Positions 10,250 to 22,040 are shown, numbered from the stretch's first letter. The stretch: DNA of 64,000 bases from Liopterus haemorrhoidalis (GCA_963971575.1 OZ020622.1:17424879-17488878), one strand, 5' to 3'. The notes: generated by a model from the sequence alone, not told the origin. Program-made: numbers and translations.

Positions 10250-10560
10250 AAACCGGGGGTAGAGTCAGAAGGATATCGAGGTTAAGATGCGGCAACGAAA
10301 AGAGGAACAATAGATACTGGGTAAAGCCAGATGACAATCTCTGTAGAATGTTTAAGGAAGAAGGGGAAACCTTGGAGCATTTAACGAAGAGATGCACAGA
10401 GAGATGGCAGTCTGGGAGGAAGAGATAAAGGAATTGATGAATGAGGAAGACAATGGAAAAAGATGAGCGAGATAACTGGAGGCAAGAAGGAAGATGATCG
10501 AGAAGGGAAGCCGGAATGAGAATAGGAAGAAAGAGAGAGACACCGGAGTAGTAACCTTAA
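10250..10560 (+). pseudogene. LINE ORF2 C-terminal fragment
   Basis: The frame at about 10253-10425 reads RRISRLRCGNEKRNNRYW, then LCRMFKEEGETLEHLTKRC. The same R-L-R-C-G-N-E block and zinc-knuckle-like C-x2-(C/M)...E-H-x3-x-C pattern ends the LINE copies at 36 kb and 48 kb (RFRCGNEERDNHFW; CRMCREGKETMEHLLEEC). In non-LTR retrotransposons this cysteine-histidine motif sits after the reverse transcriptase and is thought to bind RNA template. In this copy the second Cys is replaced by Phe (CRMF). The upstream part is absent at the mariner junction. Confidence 0.75.
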
Positions 10561-11634
10561 ATATGTATCATATAACATTACAAATTCCATTTTGTAATTG
10601 TCCTTTACATTTCATACATAAATGGTTAAATATTATAGTTAAATATCAAAAATATGATTTCATAGTGTGAGAAATGACCAATTAAAGATTAATTTAATAA
10701 ATAGTTTTATTCTATGAATAAAACATTCGACGAGTTGTAAAATGTATAAACCCATAAGGATGTTTCTTGATCTGAGTAGACCATGTTAGGATGGCAGTTT
10801 TGTTGGTAACAGCGAAAAATAATTGTTAAAATGAATTATTTAAAAAATAGTGTAAATTTTCTATAAATCGATTTTATTTAATATGTTTTGAGGTATATAA
10901 AAGTAATATACAAATAAGATTGAAAGAATATAATTATTTTTTAAATAACAAATTTTAGGCAACATAACAAAAGAAAAAAAAAATATGATAGCATACACCA
11001 ATGAGGAAACCTCGTGAATGGATTATTGATGGCTACTGCCAGAGGGTCACGTATAATCGTTCAATTACACGAAAAATGCGTCCCTTATTTATTATTTTAT
11101 CTACGATCATTAAATAATAAATGTTGTTGGGAGGAATCAAGCCCGAAAGTTCTCCCTTGAGGGTGCCCTTAATCCGTACCAAATTTGCGATAAAAAAAGT
11201 ATCCTTTTCCGATTTTTTTTTGCATTTAAATAATTTGTTTTTAATTGTGAACGAATCCTATTTCTTAAAACTTTCATTTTTTGCTAATAAATAGATAAAT
11301 TTTGATCATATAAGTTAATAATAAATTAAAAAACTTTAATAACATTAATTATTTGTTGATAAAACATTAACACAGACTTTAGTATCTAATGACTATAATT
11401 AAAATTTATATATCTCTAAAACAATAGTTGAGTATTAAAAATTTCTCACGAATAGAATTTCCGGTGAAGAACATCACTTGTCACAGAATATGTAAGTTAC
11501 GACATACGCATGTTAAAATATTATAACAAGTATAGAGATGTCAAATTCATTCATAAATATTATGTAATATTTAACCTGAAGAACAACTTCAAACTGTATT
11601 TTTAAAGAATGAGGATTGATTAAAAAAATATATG
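10561..11634. other. Spacer, nothing recognised
   Basis: AT-rich sequence. A short word near 11002 (ATGAGGAAACCTCGTGAATG) recurs near 16280 in a slightly different form, without other similarity. Confidence 0.5.
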
Positions 11635-11725
11635 AAGTGTGAATTTTCACACATTTCAGGGTTTTCTAAGTATTTAGGAATAAATAATTATCAGATCAAA
11701 AATTCCTGTTGCATGGGAGTAACTT
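11635..11725 (+). repeat. Repeat R terminus fragment
   Basis: The palindrome GTGTGAATTTTCACAC is followed by ATTTCAGGGTTTTCTAAGTA and then CAGATCAAAAATTCCTGTTG. The same left terminus occurs at 42930 and 52024; here it runs straight into a repeat R module start. Confidence 0.6.
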
Positions 11726-11826
11726 TTACCCCCCCCCGTAGATTTTTCTTTGAGCCCCTAATAGGTTGATCAACTTTATATAGGAAGAAGAAACTAAACG
11801 AAGTCATTTAGACGTTCGATAGGCCC

Positions 11827-12060
11827 CTAAGGGGAATGCCCCAAATTTTTATCAGGCTTAGGACTTATAGGCATGTTTAAAAATCGTTTTGTTTTAAAAT
11901 CTGTTCTGTATGGAAAAGAAGTTAATTCAGCAGTTCTAAGTAAAGGTTTGTCATTATCTTCCGAAACTAACTTTATATAAACATTCATTATCACAACTTT
12001 GTAATCTTCTGACAAATGACATTTTCCTTTAGTAGCCACGTCTACATTTTCACATTCTCC
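11827..12060 (-). pseudogene. HTH-like protein fragment, probably transposon-derived
   Basis: The minus-strand open frame from about 12060 to 11827 contains GKCHLSEDYKVVIMNVYIKL then KPLLRTAELTSFPYRT. Alternating charged and aliphatic residues and the LSEDYKVV...RTAELT...T layout recall the N-terminal helix-turn-helix of DDE-type transposases or Pipsqueak-like domains. No catalytic region follows; the frame ends in SPKPDKNLGHSP. Function is not assigned, and the only support is this resemblance and the open frame. A fragment of a host gene cannot be excluded. Confidence 0.3.
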
Positions 12061-12715
12061 ACGTCAACGTCCACATTTTCGCACTCCAAATCACCTTGCA
12101 CAGATTCACTGTTTTCACTAGGAAATAGGAATTTCTTCAAAATCAAATGGTCGCCAAAGAGCTATGTTGTTAATGTATACACGCTATGAACGTTGAATTA
12201 ACTAACAAACAAGTATTATATATTAGTGTATAACAACCCCTAAATTTTAGAAACAATAGGATAATAAATTTGGAAAATATCCTTAATGGTTTTTAAGAAA
12301 CTTCAGTTGAACTAGTGTTATATCTATTCAGTTTAAATTTAAAATTCTCTTAATACCTCTTATATTCTGTTTACAGGAACGAGTCTTAGGATTACTGCCA
12401 TAAACACATTACCGCATTGTTAAGCTTCGCAATAAGAGTGACCATTTCATTTTAGAAATACTATATACTCTATTTATTACTTTTATTATTTTAAGAAGAA
12501 TTAAACGGGATTAATATTTTCTTAAGTTGTAACGAATTCCGTCATTATTATTTATGCTCCATGTTGGCTGCCAAAATCTAAATGACAAAAGGAAAAGTGA
12601 CATGAAAAATAAAATGTGTAAAATACTATGAAATAAGTAATATATTAAAAAATTCGTATCGTAAATTGCCTACTTCAGTTCTATTAAGCAAACTACAAAA
12701 AAAAATTTAGTGCAT
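12061..12715. other. Spacer, nothing recognised
   Basis: No gene, RNA or element boundary was identified. Confidence 0.5.
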
Positions 12716-13045
12716 TACTGAAAGGATTCGTGAATCGGTGTCGGTTTCAGAATCGGAGTCGGAAAATACCAACTAAGAAGGAGTCGTAGGTCGCCATGGA
12801 ATTTTGAAATGGACAAATAAGAAAAACGACGCTTATTGTCTATCATGTCAAACTTAAAATAAAGCGAGACAGTAAAAAATCATAACCGTGCATTTAAGTT
12901 AAAATGATATACACCGATTTATCATAATTTCAAAAACGTGAATAAGCGCCATTTACATTTAGTCGGAATCGGAGGACATTTTTACCGATTCCGGTAAACT
13001 AAAATTGCTATAGACTCCGACCTCATGACTCCAAAACCATGGATT
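12716..13045. repeat. Degenerate inverted-repeat element
   Basis: The left end (GGATTCGTGAATCGGTGTCGG) and the reverse complement of the right end (GGAGTCATGAGGTCGGAGTC) are alike. AATCGGAGTCGGA and CCGATTCCGG words lie just inside. This is a non-coding MITE-like layout; no target duplication was found and the superfamily is undecided. Confidence 0.4.
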
Positions 13046-13949
13046 TTATAGCTTTAGCGAGGAAATATTTTAAATTTAAATCCAATTTTCCATCAGTTCC
13101 TGGATGATATTAACTTTATCAAGGTCGTATAAACCATTTCTCAAAAAAAAATCCTTCATAAAACAATCCTGAGTGTGCAGTCAGCACACGTGTTTAAAAA
13201 CAAATAGTGAATTTCTTCCATTGTGTACTATAAAAGTATTCCCTTTACGGGAAAAACTACTTTTTACACCGTAATACAATTCAGTTAGTACTGCTAATTA
13301 ATACTTTTGTTAGTCATTCTCTTTATATCGTGAGACATTGCGTACAACAAGGATGTTTGTCGGTAACTTGAATTAATTAATTATTAATAATTATTGATAA
13401 TTAATAAACCAATTGTTTGATAAGACCTACAGATAAATTCAGCGTTAATAATTTTGTATTGTATAATCTTAATCGCCTGTTTCTGAATAAAAATTTTAAG
13501 CAATAATGCATTAGATTAATGTGTTTGAAAATTAACTTTGTTCTGAGCAATAATACAATACAATTAATTGGATGCAAACTTTATTACACGAAAAAAATTA
13601 CAGGTGGACCGAAGAGATCTGACCACCATGATTGCTGATATTTAAACGAACACAAGACGATGGTAAGAGACTCTAAAGGATCCTATTACCTTCAGATATC
13701 ACAGAATAATATATATTGCAGAAAATTTATTCTTGATAAAAAATTATGTAGGAGAAAAAAAATTTTTTGTCATTAATTGAAAGTATTATCTAAATTAGGA
13801 TATCGTTTTGTTAATACAATAAATTATTTTATCTGTATTTCATTTTATATGCGATTTATTAAAATGCTTGTGTATTTTATGTAGGTTTTTATTTAATCTA
13901 TTATTTATTGTGTCAAGTATCTAGAACGAAGTAAACAGAGCTGTCATCC
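13046..13949. other. Spacer, nothing recognised
   Basis: AT-rich sequence with short TTAATTAATTATTAATAATT palindromic runs near 13372; no gene or element signal. Confidence 0.5.
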
Positions 13950-14715
13950 ATGTTACAGACTTAAATGGACATTAGGCTCTTTTTGAATATCATTCATAAA
14001 TATATTGAACAGTTTAGACCCCAAAATCCTGCCTTGAGGAACCCCTGCAGTGTTTGTTTTAGAGCAGGGAAATACGTTATTTATATAAACTTTAAATTGA
14101 CGATTGACAAGTAAGACTAACAGCATAAGGACTTAAGTGGACATAAGGCTTTTTGAATATAGTTTATAAATATATTGAACAGTTTAGGTCCCAAAACACT
14201 GTTTTGAGGAATTCCTGCAGTGATTATTTTAGAGCAGGGGCATACGTTATTTATGTAAACTTTAAATTTACGATGTAACAAGTAAGACTAACAGCATAAA
14301 GACTTAAGTGGACATAAGGCTCTTTGAATAACGTTTATAAATATATTTCACAGTGAGACATTGTTTTAGAGCAGGGAAATACGTTATTTATGGAAACTTT
14401 AAATTGACGATCTAACAAGTAAGACTAACAGCGTAGTCGTAAGTGGACATTAGGTTTTTTGAATATCGTTAATAAATATATTGAACAAAGTAGGCCTCAA
14501 AACACTACCTTGAGAAACTCCTACAGTGATTATTTTAGAGCAGGGAAATACGTTATTTATGTAAACTTTAAATTCACGATTTAACAAGTAAGACTAACAG
14601 CGTAAAGACTTAAGTGGACATAAGGCTTTTTGAATATCGTTTATAAATATATTGAACAGTTTAGGCTTCAAAACACTGTCTTGAGGAACTACTACAGCGA
14701 TTGTTTTAGAGCAGG
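13950..14715 (-). repeat. Tandem array of a LINE reverse-transcriptase motif fragment
   Basis: About 4.5 units of roughly 170 bp; the marker GTAAGACTAACAGC starts at 14111, 14282, 14419 and 14588, so one unit is about 34 bp short. The minus strand of each unit encodes the conserved non-LTR RT block: AGVPQGRILGSKLFNIFM then NDIQKE in the leftmost unit, AGIPQNSVLGPKLFNIFI in the next, VVVPQDSVLKPKLFNIFI in the rightmost. Upstream in the leftmost unit is NRQFKVYINNVFPCSKTN. Only that unit continues, in a shifted frame, into a possible catalytic-loop relic (NMDDSSVY). Stops and substitutions separate the copies, so no protein is made. Confidence 0.8.
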
Positions 14716-15984
14716 AAGATACGAAAAATTAAAGCTATTTAGATTATTAAAAATAATTACATCTTATTCTTCACATAAAAAACAATAATTTTGGAGAGTT
14801 TTAACCTGTATGAGTACATCACCTAATGCTGGGGTGACATCTAACGAACGATAGCCGAAGGAACGTTAAAGAACAGTGGTATGCATAAACGATAAATGAA
14901 AACGAATGAACCAATTTGTCTTCGTTGACGATCCAACCGATGTCGGTACATCAAAGGAAATTCAGTATTTAAAAAGGCACGCAAAATTTAAGTGAACTCG
15001 TTTACAAAAACAGACAGATTTTTAGAGTAGAATCTAAAATTAAGAAAATCCAAAACAATATTATTCCACATTTCAATACAAGAACAGTAAGTAAAGCAGC
15101 TCAGTTGTATTTTATTAATACTATCGATTTAAACCATATTAAATGATATTCAATAAAATAATAATCGAATGTTGTTCCGTTTGAAAATGTCATAAGCAGG
15201 ATCTGCCTGTAAACCTTCCCTGAGGCTAAGAATTACTGGTTTTAACTATTGCTATCTTATAAGGCATTAGCGGTGCGCGCTTATGAAATGTCCTGACCAT
15301 TCCTATGTCAGTTCTTTTATAATTACTCGTTATTAATGATATAAATTTACTCGGAATTTGTAATTTGTAATATAGATCACTTAAGAATAAAAATTAAAAA
15401 TATTTCTACTTCGTGTAAAGTGTTTTTTATGAGTTTAGATAATCGTGAGCATGTAATGGACCACGCAAAATAGAATTAAATCATTTAAATTTAGGTTTCT
15501 TTTCATAAAAACAAATATTTTTGTTTTATAAATAAAAGGAATTTGTGTAGTACGATTCTATAATTAACCCAGGGCACAAATCATAATAAAATAATTTCCC
15601 TGTTTATTTCTTCATTAAATTAAGAAGTATTTTTAGAAGCTTGTTTCGTGCAGTAATTTTTCTGTTGATTTTTGATAAACTAATTACCGGAAAGCTGGCG
15701 TTACAAAAAAAAAAATAATAATAATAAATAATACTTAATTAAATGATAACAAAACAATTGATATTTTAAATTTATAATAATAAAATTGATAGTGCATTGT
15801 TCAAAATAAATATTGTGAGAAAATCGGTAAAAGAACGTAGGTGTTAAACTAGAACAATTGATGCAAAATAATTTAGAAAAAAATACACTACTTTCTTCCT
15901 ACATTTTATTTGTATTTTATTGTTGTAGATTTGTTATAGTATTAGTAGTAAGTAGCAACTTGTTATCGCCCATCCACTAAATAT
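14716..15984. other. Spacer, nothing recognised
   Basis: AT-rich sequence between two LINE relics, without coding or terminal repeats. Confidence 0.5.
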
Positions 15985-16235
15985 TAAATAAATAGCGTTC
16001 ATTGTTTCAAGATTAGGAGTACCGCAAGGCTCCGTACTAGGTCCAATCCTTTATCATTTATTTATTAACATTATTCCGAAATGTAAAAAACAGATATTGC
16101 TCTTTTGTGGACTACTCTGCTATATACACCAGTTCCTGAAGACTCGATACAATAGCCAACAGATTAACAAGAGCCGCACATGAAATAAATAAACATTTTA
16201 ATAATGGAAAACTTAATATGTAGAAATTTCCTGTT
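15985..16235 (+). pseudogene. Jockey-like LINE reverse-transcriptase fragment
   Basis: The plus strand encodes RLGVPQGSVLGPILYHLF then INIIPKCK, the RT block that surrounds the template grip. After a frameshift it reads LLFVDYSAIYTSS, where functional enzymes have the F/Y-A-D-D catalytic loop; here the aspartate pair is D-Y. A degenerate thumb-like region follows to about MENLN near 16220. In non-LTR elements this enzyme copies the RNA at a nicked target. Only about 80 residues of a 900-residue protein remain, with frame breaks. It is on the opposite strand from the tandem RT array at 13950-14715. Confidence 0.8.
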
Positions 16236-16469
16236 TTAATATCAAATTTTGGCAACAATTAAAAAATGTCATGGTCTACTAAGATGAGGAAACATCATGA
16301 ATGGATTATACAGGGTGTATCAGACCACACATCCATTCATTTTTTCTCGAACACGTGATGTATGAGCAAGTTGGGGAAAATCTTAGAGTCTACCTAAAGT
16401 ATCGAAGGTAGTATTTTATTTACTAAATTTTTAATGATAAAGCTATATAGTTGTAGCAAAAATATTGTA

Positions 16470-16605
16470 TTTGACTTGCATATAATGGCTATATTTCACT
16501 CGGATGATTACAACCCTCGCCTCCGGCTTGAGTGGCAAACTTCACCCTCTTGAAATATAACCCCATTATATGCTAGTTAAATAAAATACTATTATTTACA
16601 AGTGT
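16470..16605. repeat. Small inverted-repeat (fold-back) element
   Basis: GCATATAATGGCTATATTTC on the left pairs with GAAATATAACCCCATTATATG on the right with one indel. The GC-rich centre reads ACAACCCTCGCCTCCGGC. The outer flanks also pair (GTATTTGACTT and AGTTAAATAAAATAC). It is non-coding. Confidence 0.6.
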
Positions 16606-16976
16606 TCAAAGTGCATTTCATTTTGATTTACATACTTTCAGAAAAACATAATAATAATAAAAATATATGTTTATAATTAATCTTTTCATTATTATTATTA
16701 TCCTCTACCGGGCTTTTTAAAACAGATTAGGTTATAATGTCAGTTTTGTTAAAACTTTATTTTTAAATAATAAATGAAATATTACCTTGGCAACTGTATA
16801 ATAAGACAATATGGCATGACAATTCAAATTATAATTTACATTTTGAATATAAACTCTCATATTTTGGGGAGATTAGGCAACCTTAAAATAAATCACTAAT
16901 ATTTGACACGCAGGCAGGCAACTATCTAGTTCCACACGAAGCTAAGAAATGAAATATAGCAAAATTATAGTATATG
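16606..16976. other. Spacer, nothing recognised
   Basis: AT-rich, with a word at 16595-16615 (TTTACAAGTGTTCAAAGTGC) that recurs near 57100; no gene. Confidence 0.5.
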
Positions 16977-16984
16977 CCTGGCAG

Positions 16985-17685
16985 TAGTGTTTCTGATTTC
17001 TCGACATTTTTCATTTCTCGAGAAATGAAAAATTAGACTTATTTTCTCGAGAAAAATAATTAATAGAATATATAGTTTTTTTTATTGTTAAAAATATTGT
17101 AGAGGATAAAAACATGTTAAAATTATAGTCAACTTTAAAGTACTAAAGTATTCATTTAAATAACATTAGAACAAATAGATAACGGGGCTTTAAAAATGAT
17201 TGCGAAAACGGCTCGTAATTGCATATTAATTGACAATACATATGTATAGAGAAATTTTCAAAAAACTAAGAAATTAATAATAATAGTAATAATTATTTTA
17301 TTTAACTTGTAGGTAATCTTTTACATAACAGTTTTAAACTGAACAAAAAATGAAATGTAAATTGATTATAATAAATAATACACTAAATTAAAATAAAATA
17401 TTGTAACAAGAATTGCTAATTAGCTAAATATTATATTATAAATCGCTTCTTATCTGTTGCCACAGTTGCGTTGCGGGAGACAGAAGACAAATTTTATTAA
17501 AATTAAATTATAATCAGTTACTCACTAAACATTATATTTTTTTTAAATAGTTTTTTAAAAGCACAATGCATTTAACGTTGCTTCGAGAAAAATGTACATT
17601 TCTTGAGAAAAAATTTTACGTATCTCGAGAAATGAAAAATGATAATTATAACTTTTTCTCGAGAAATTCTCGAGAAGAAACACTA
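16985..17685. mobile_element. Non-autonomous hAT element with CTCGAGAA subterminal repeats
   Basis: Ends are TAGTGTTTCT inverted repeats flanked by an exact 8-bp duplication CCTGGCAG (16977-16984 and 17686-17693). Within about 130 bp of both ends the word TCTCGAGAA or a close variant occurs repeatedly, in both orientations. Such clusters are expected where hAT transposase binds next to the ends. The interior is AT-rich and has no transposase; the 73-codon frame at 17566-17787 crosses the right end and is spurious. Confidence 0.9.
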
Positions 17686-17693
17686 CCTGGCAG

Positions 17694-19039
17694 TCAACAA
17701 ACGTACCACTTTTTTTTAAGAAAAAAAGCTCTCGAAAACGTATATGTTTTTTTATCTTTTAGCCAAAGAAACATAACAAGATACTAAAAACAATGGATCA
17801 AATATATTATAAGATATTTCAAAGACAAAATATGTAAATGTCAATAACAAAAAAGGTACTATCGATATAGGCAGCTTGTTGAAATGTTTTGACATAGACA
17901 CGACGTTTACCATACGGACATTCTATACAAATAGTTGTCTAATGTAACGTCTTGGAGAGTGAGGTTTGTCTACATTGACAAGACATGCGTTACATCACTC
18001 ACCATCGATTAGATATTTCTGATAAGTTAACTTTGGTTATCATCAGTTACAAGATGTAGCGATTTGTTTACAGTTATTCGAAATTCACAGCTAAAAAACA
18101 GTTTTGTTTAGTTTGACAAGGTATTAATTTTATAAACATTTTTGGAAGTTAGACTGAGAATTAGTAAAAACATCGTGGCTCGTATGTTATATCCGTTAAT
18201 ACATAATATATAATCGGGTATTATTTAGACGAGTAATCACGTCTGGATCCAAAATTTGGATCATGGCAAGACAAAATACTTCTCATACGTTTCTAGAGCA
18301 AGATTCTAGGACAGGGGTGCAATCCTTTTGGTGCTCACGTAGGCAGACAACATTAACCATCAACAGCGGCTTTTATCTAAGGGTAAATGGGCAATGACCA
18401 ATCGCTTAGTGTGAAAAGATGTAAAGAGATAAAGAGTGATTTCACTTAAAGGGGAAAAGAGGAAGATCAGGGGGTAGAGTTAGGAGGATACACTTAATTT
18501 TCTCAAATCCTTCTTCTTATTCTTATTCATGTTTAAGATCTTGATATTTAGTCGTTGTTCGTTTAAAAATTATCAAGTAAACTATTCCACGAGTTGCAAT
18601 AACATTTAAATATAAAACGTATCAAGTTTTAAAACAGTTACTTCTAAAAGTTGTAAGCTTGTCTAATAACTATAAAAGTTAATTTTTCTCGTGTGATATC
18701 AACTCCTATCTACGTACGTTTGTGGAATACACAAGTTCACGGACTTAATACAGGCACGTATTAAACCAAGAAGCTCTAAAAATAAAAACTCTAAAAGAAA
18801 ATATCTAGATACAAAGTCGTTTTTTGGTTTGACCACTTTTATCAAATTTGGAAAACGTTTTTCCCTCAACCTTTTCTGCTGTAAAATATTAAGTGTGCAG
18901 TAAAAGAAAACATAGATGTGTTAAGGCCCTTTTAAACACTTTTAAAGAGAGTTTTATCTTAATTTCTAAAGTAAAATTCAGGGAGTTTCAACGATCACTT
19001 GGCTATTGAAATTCAGCAGTCTTTGCTACAATTAAAGCA
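17694..19039. other. Spacer, nothing recognised
   Basis: Over 1.3 kb with no coding, RNA or element boundary seen. CAACAGCGGCTTTTATCTAA near 18360 loosely resembles a word near 6810. Confidence 0.5.
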
Positions 19040-19249
19040 TGCTATGTAATACCAACTCTCCACAAATCCTGCGTTCTATCCACAAACACTAAAATTATAC
19101 TGTGACGATCAATTATTCCATATGGAAGTGAGTCTTGGGTTCTTCTACCGGACGAAGTAGAAAAGATCAACAGTTTTGAACAAAAAAGACTACGCTGAGT
19201 AGACGGAACAGTATAAGAAGATGGTTTGTGAAATTGGAAGATTCTGCGA
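19040..19249 (+). pseudogene. RTE-type LINE ORF C-terminal fragment
   Basis: The plus strand, with one or more frame breaks, reads IIPYGSESWVLLPDEVEK-like sequence (as IPYGSESWVLLP), then INSFEQKRLR, a stop, and DGTV.EDGL. The pattern 'YG-E-W-L...F--K-LR-I-G' is the typical post-RT region of RTE-like LINEs in insects. Several stops make it a relic. A small hAT-like element begins at 19250, immediately after the LINE match ends, and may have interrupted it. It is about 70 residues of a protein normally near 1000. Confidence 0.6.
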
Positions 19250-19434
19250 CAGCGTTTATAAACCTATTTACCACGCAACCCAACATATTTGTTTGTAATG
19301 GTACTGCGACCCAAATATTTATAATTTCTTCCGGTTCCTCGCTTTGGTGTACGGTAACAGTTATAATTTCGCGAACCATTAAAAATTTAATGCGATCCAA
19401 TATTTCATCGCGACCCACAGATTAAGAAACGCTG
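19250..19434. mobile_element. Short hAT-like inverted-terminus element
   Basis: The ends are CAGCGTTTATAAACC and the complement of CAGCGTTTCTTAATC. Adjacent 8-bp windows do not match, so either the duplication decayed or the two ends come from different copies. It is non-coding. Confidence 0.5.
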
Positions 19435-19493
19435 CTTTACGGAGATCACAATATTGTCGGTTGCATCTTGTGTCAAACTATGTTGATTAGGAC

Positions 19494-19868
19494 CAGCATT
19501 TCTCAACCGGGGTTCTCCGGAACTTTAGGGTTCCGAGAGAAATTTATGGTTGTATTTATCAATGTATTTTTTGTTTAGCATAGCATATTCGTAAATTTGC
19601 TATACACGTATGACATAATCTTAGGTATTATAATAAAGTCTTCAACCTAATATATCATCTATGAACGAGTTAAGTGTATTATCTCGATTTATGCCTAACT
19701 CAAGTCAAAACAACAAAAACATAGTAATTTAACTTCAGTTAAAATTAACTTGAGTTAAAACATTTAATTCTTTCTTTAGCCCTCTTATTTTCCTCTTATT
19801 TAGGGGTTTCCTGAGGCATGAGTATTATTTCAAGAATTCCGCCAGGGTAAAAAGGTTGAGAAACTCTG
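19494..19868. mobile_element. hAT MITE, 375 bp
   Basis: The left end is CAGCATTTCTCAACC and the right-end complement is CAGAGTTTCTCAACC. The flanks ATTAGGAC (19486-19493) and GTAAGGAC (19869-19876) agree at 6 of 8 positions, with T at position 2 and A at position 7 as in Ac-branch duplications. It is non-coding. Confidence 0.75.
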
Positions 19869-20047
19869 GTAAGGACACATAATCAAAATGTCCAGCAATG
19901 TCAACATCTTCTTCTTCTTTCATTGCTATCTTACTGACTATTGACTATCATTTAAACTATGTTCAACCTAGATACAATTGCACGCAATTAAATGCAATCC
20001 ATAAATTATGCTTTCTTTGTAACAATCTCGGAGCTTTTTCAACCAAT

Positions 20048-20450
20048 ATATTTTTCATCTTGGAACTATTGGATGTACGTCCATCCTCTTTTCAAGATAT
20101 CTATTACTAATCCCGCCGATTGCGTAGTACTGTGATTCGGTTTTAAAATGCAAAAAACACTCGTCCTACCGAAATCTATCAACAACTCGTTGAAGTGTAT
20201 GGAGAAAGTGTGATGAATAAAGAGAATGTGCAAAAGTAATGAAGAGAATGTGCAATATTTTTCATCTTGGAACTATTGGATGTACGTACATCCTCTTTTC
20301 AAGATATCCATTACTAATCCCGTCGATTGCGAAGTACTGTGATTCGGTTTTAAATGCAAAAAACACTCGTCCTGCCGAAATCTATCAACAACTCGTTGAA
20401 GTGTATGGGGAAGGTGTGATGAATGAAGAGAATGTGCAAAAGTGATGTTT
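20048..20450 (+). repeat. 207-bp tandem duplication in a mariner relic
   Basis: TTCATCTTGGAACTATTGG begins at 20054 and again at 20261. The following ~190 bp agree almost base for base, through the transposase start (KNTRPAEIYQQLVEVYGE in the second copy). The first copy is joined to the second through a repeated GAGAATGTGCAA word. Confidence 0.85.
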
Positions 20451-20795
20451 ATTTAATGGTGAAAGAACAAACATCCATGATGAGGAACGTTCTGGCCGTT
20501 CAACCGTAATCACGAACGAACTGAAAGCAGAAGAAAACACACATTCGGCAGAACTGGCGCTTCAGTATTGACGAACTGCATAAGAATTTTCAACATATTT
20601 ACCGATTTGTTCTCAATGACTTTGTCAGTATCCACGTGACATCAAAGACGCTGTCAACGGTTGGTTAAGGGACTGGCAGTCGACTTCTACGACGAGGGGA
20701 TCGTTAAACTTATCGCCCGTTCGGAAAAATGCCCCGGGTGGAACGGGGATTACGTCGAAAAATAACGAAAGGATGTTAGTTAATGTAAAAACAAA
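20262..20795 (+). mobile_element. Internally deleted mariner, lineage 'PAEIYQQL'
   Basis: The N-terminus reads NAKNTRPAEIYQQLVEVYGE then GVMNEENVQK and, after a frame break, ERTNIHDEERSGRPSVI, the mariner HTH and its GRP linker. The sequence then decays and jumps to the C-terminus, where DFYDEGIVKLIARSEKCPG and NGDYVEK precede the stop at about 20765. All three catalytic aspartates lie in the deleted middle. The 5' portion has been duplicated in tandem (20048-20450). Terminal repeats were not resolved. Confidence 0.8.
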
Positions 20796-21554
20796 AATTT
20801 GAAAAAACGTTAGTTATGTTTACTATTAAACTAAAACGGTTCTTATTTAAATAACTACCTTTGTATATATTTGATATGAGTACTGCATTCTTCTGTTACC
20901 TAACCCCCAATTTTTTTAAGGTATACCATGAGTCAGTTTCAAAGATGTTATCTAAAAGGTTATTTGGGCGAATCCGTTCCTGAAAACCGAACTCGTTTGT
21001 CGGGCATTCTGTAATGTTATTACCACAACTTGTTCTTATTTTTACATACTTCACACCGCGCATTCAACTTTAATATGCACATGTACTTTCGCACTTCCAA
21101 TATCATACTAGTAATTTTTTATTTTCCAAAAAAATTAATACTCAACTTTTAAGAAGTTGAAAAATAATTAGGCCACATAAATTTTAAAAATAAGATGATT
21201 TTTATTTACTAAGTGTGATATGAATATCTGATTACAAAAATTTTTGATTCTATACCGTATAAGGTTCAATGTTATTATGAAAATTATAAAAAATTAATGG
21301 AATTTTCAGCACGCTTCGTGTTACTTTTTTGATTTTAAGTACTGATTATTCTTAATAATATTTACATATAAATTGCTATCATGTTCGAATTTTCAATATT
21401 TTAAACGTACAGAAGAATCTACAAATTAAATAAAACAAAAATTAAACAGGTAGGTTTATGTCAGCTTAACGACATAAAATAACTGTCAATTTGTGGAACG
21501 TAGCATTTGAGCAATTGCCTTTTATACCTATAGGACTGGTCAAAACGCTGGCCA
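20796..21554. other. Spacer, nothing recognised
   Basis: AT-rich sequence without gene or element signal. Confidence 0.5.
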
Positions 21555-22040
21555 TGTGGCTTTCATATAACACGTCACTCAATAAGGTCATAGGATGACA
21601 ACTTTTAGGCAAAATTCGACTTTATTCATCTACATAGTCTCCTTCAAGAGTGATACAATCATTCCAACGCAATAACGGGGAAGCAATTCAAAATGCAATT
21701 CGTGCAATTTAGCCATTGTTGCAATCAACTTGTGACACTGTGCATTGTCTTGGTGAAAGAGCACTTTTTTCTTCTTTATTTGGGGTCGCATTGCTTAGCT
21801 TGAACGGTATTTATTACCATTAAAAAGCAACTTTATCAACACCCGAAATTCAGATTTTTCCGTTGTCTTGAAAATTACAAAAGTAGCGTCACTAAAACCA
21901 CTGCAAATTGTGAACTAAACGTCAGATTGTCAAAAAAAATTGACACGTACCGTTTGAAGGTTGGTACTTCCTAAAAATCATATAGATTTGTCAATAGTAG
22001 CGCCATCTATATGTCATCCTACGAACTTATTGAGTGACCG
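21555..22040 (-). mobile_element. Internally deleted mariner, second 'MDKKEF' lineage copy
   Basis: The ends are GTCACTCAATAAGGTCATAGG on the left and, complemented, GTCACTCAATAAGTTCGTAGG on the right. Minus-strand coding remnants include FHQDNAQCHKLIATMAKLHE (the second catalytic aspartate is in QDN) followed, after a deletion, by RWNDCITLEGDYVDE and a stop. The N-terminal half is reduced to a short piece. The deletion differs from that of 7852-8335, so the two copies decayed independently. Confidence 0.85.

Noticed and set aside
13950..14715. CRISPR-like or regulatory satellite
   Set aside because: Unit length, divergence and the encoded RT motif identify it as LINE-derived; the window is eukaryotic.
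16470..16605. Bacterial or vector contamination suggested by the GC-rich core
   Set aside because: The core lies between long AT-rich inverted arms, as in a fold-back element of the host.
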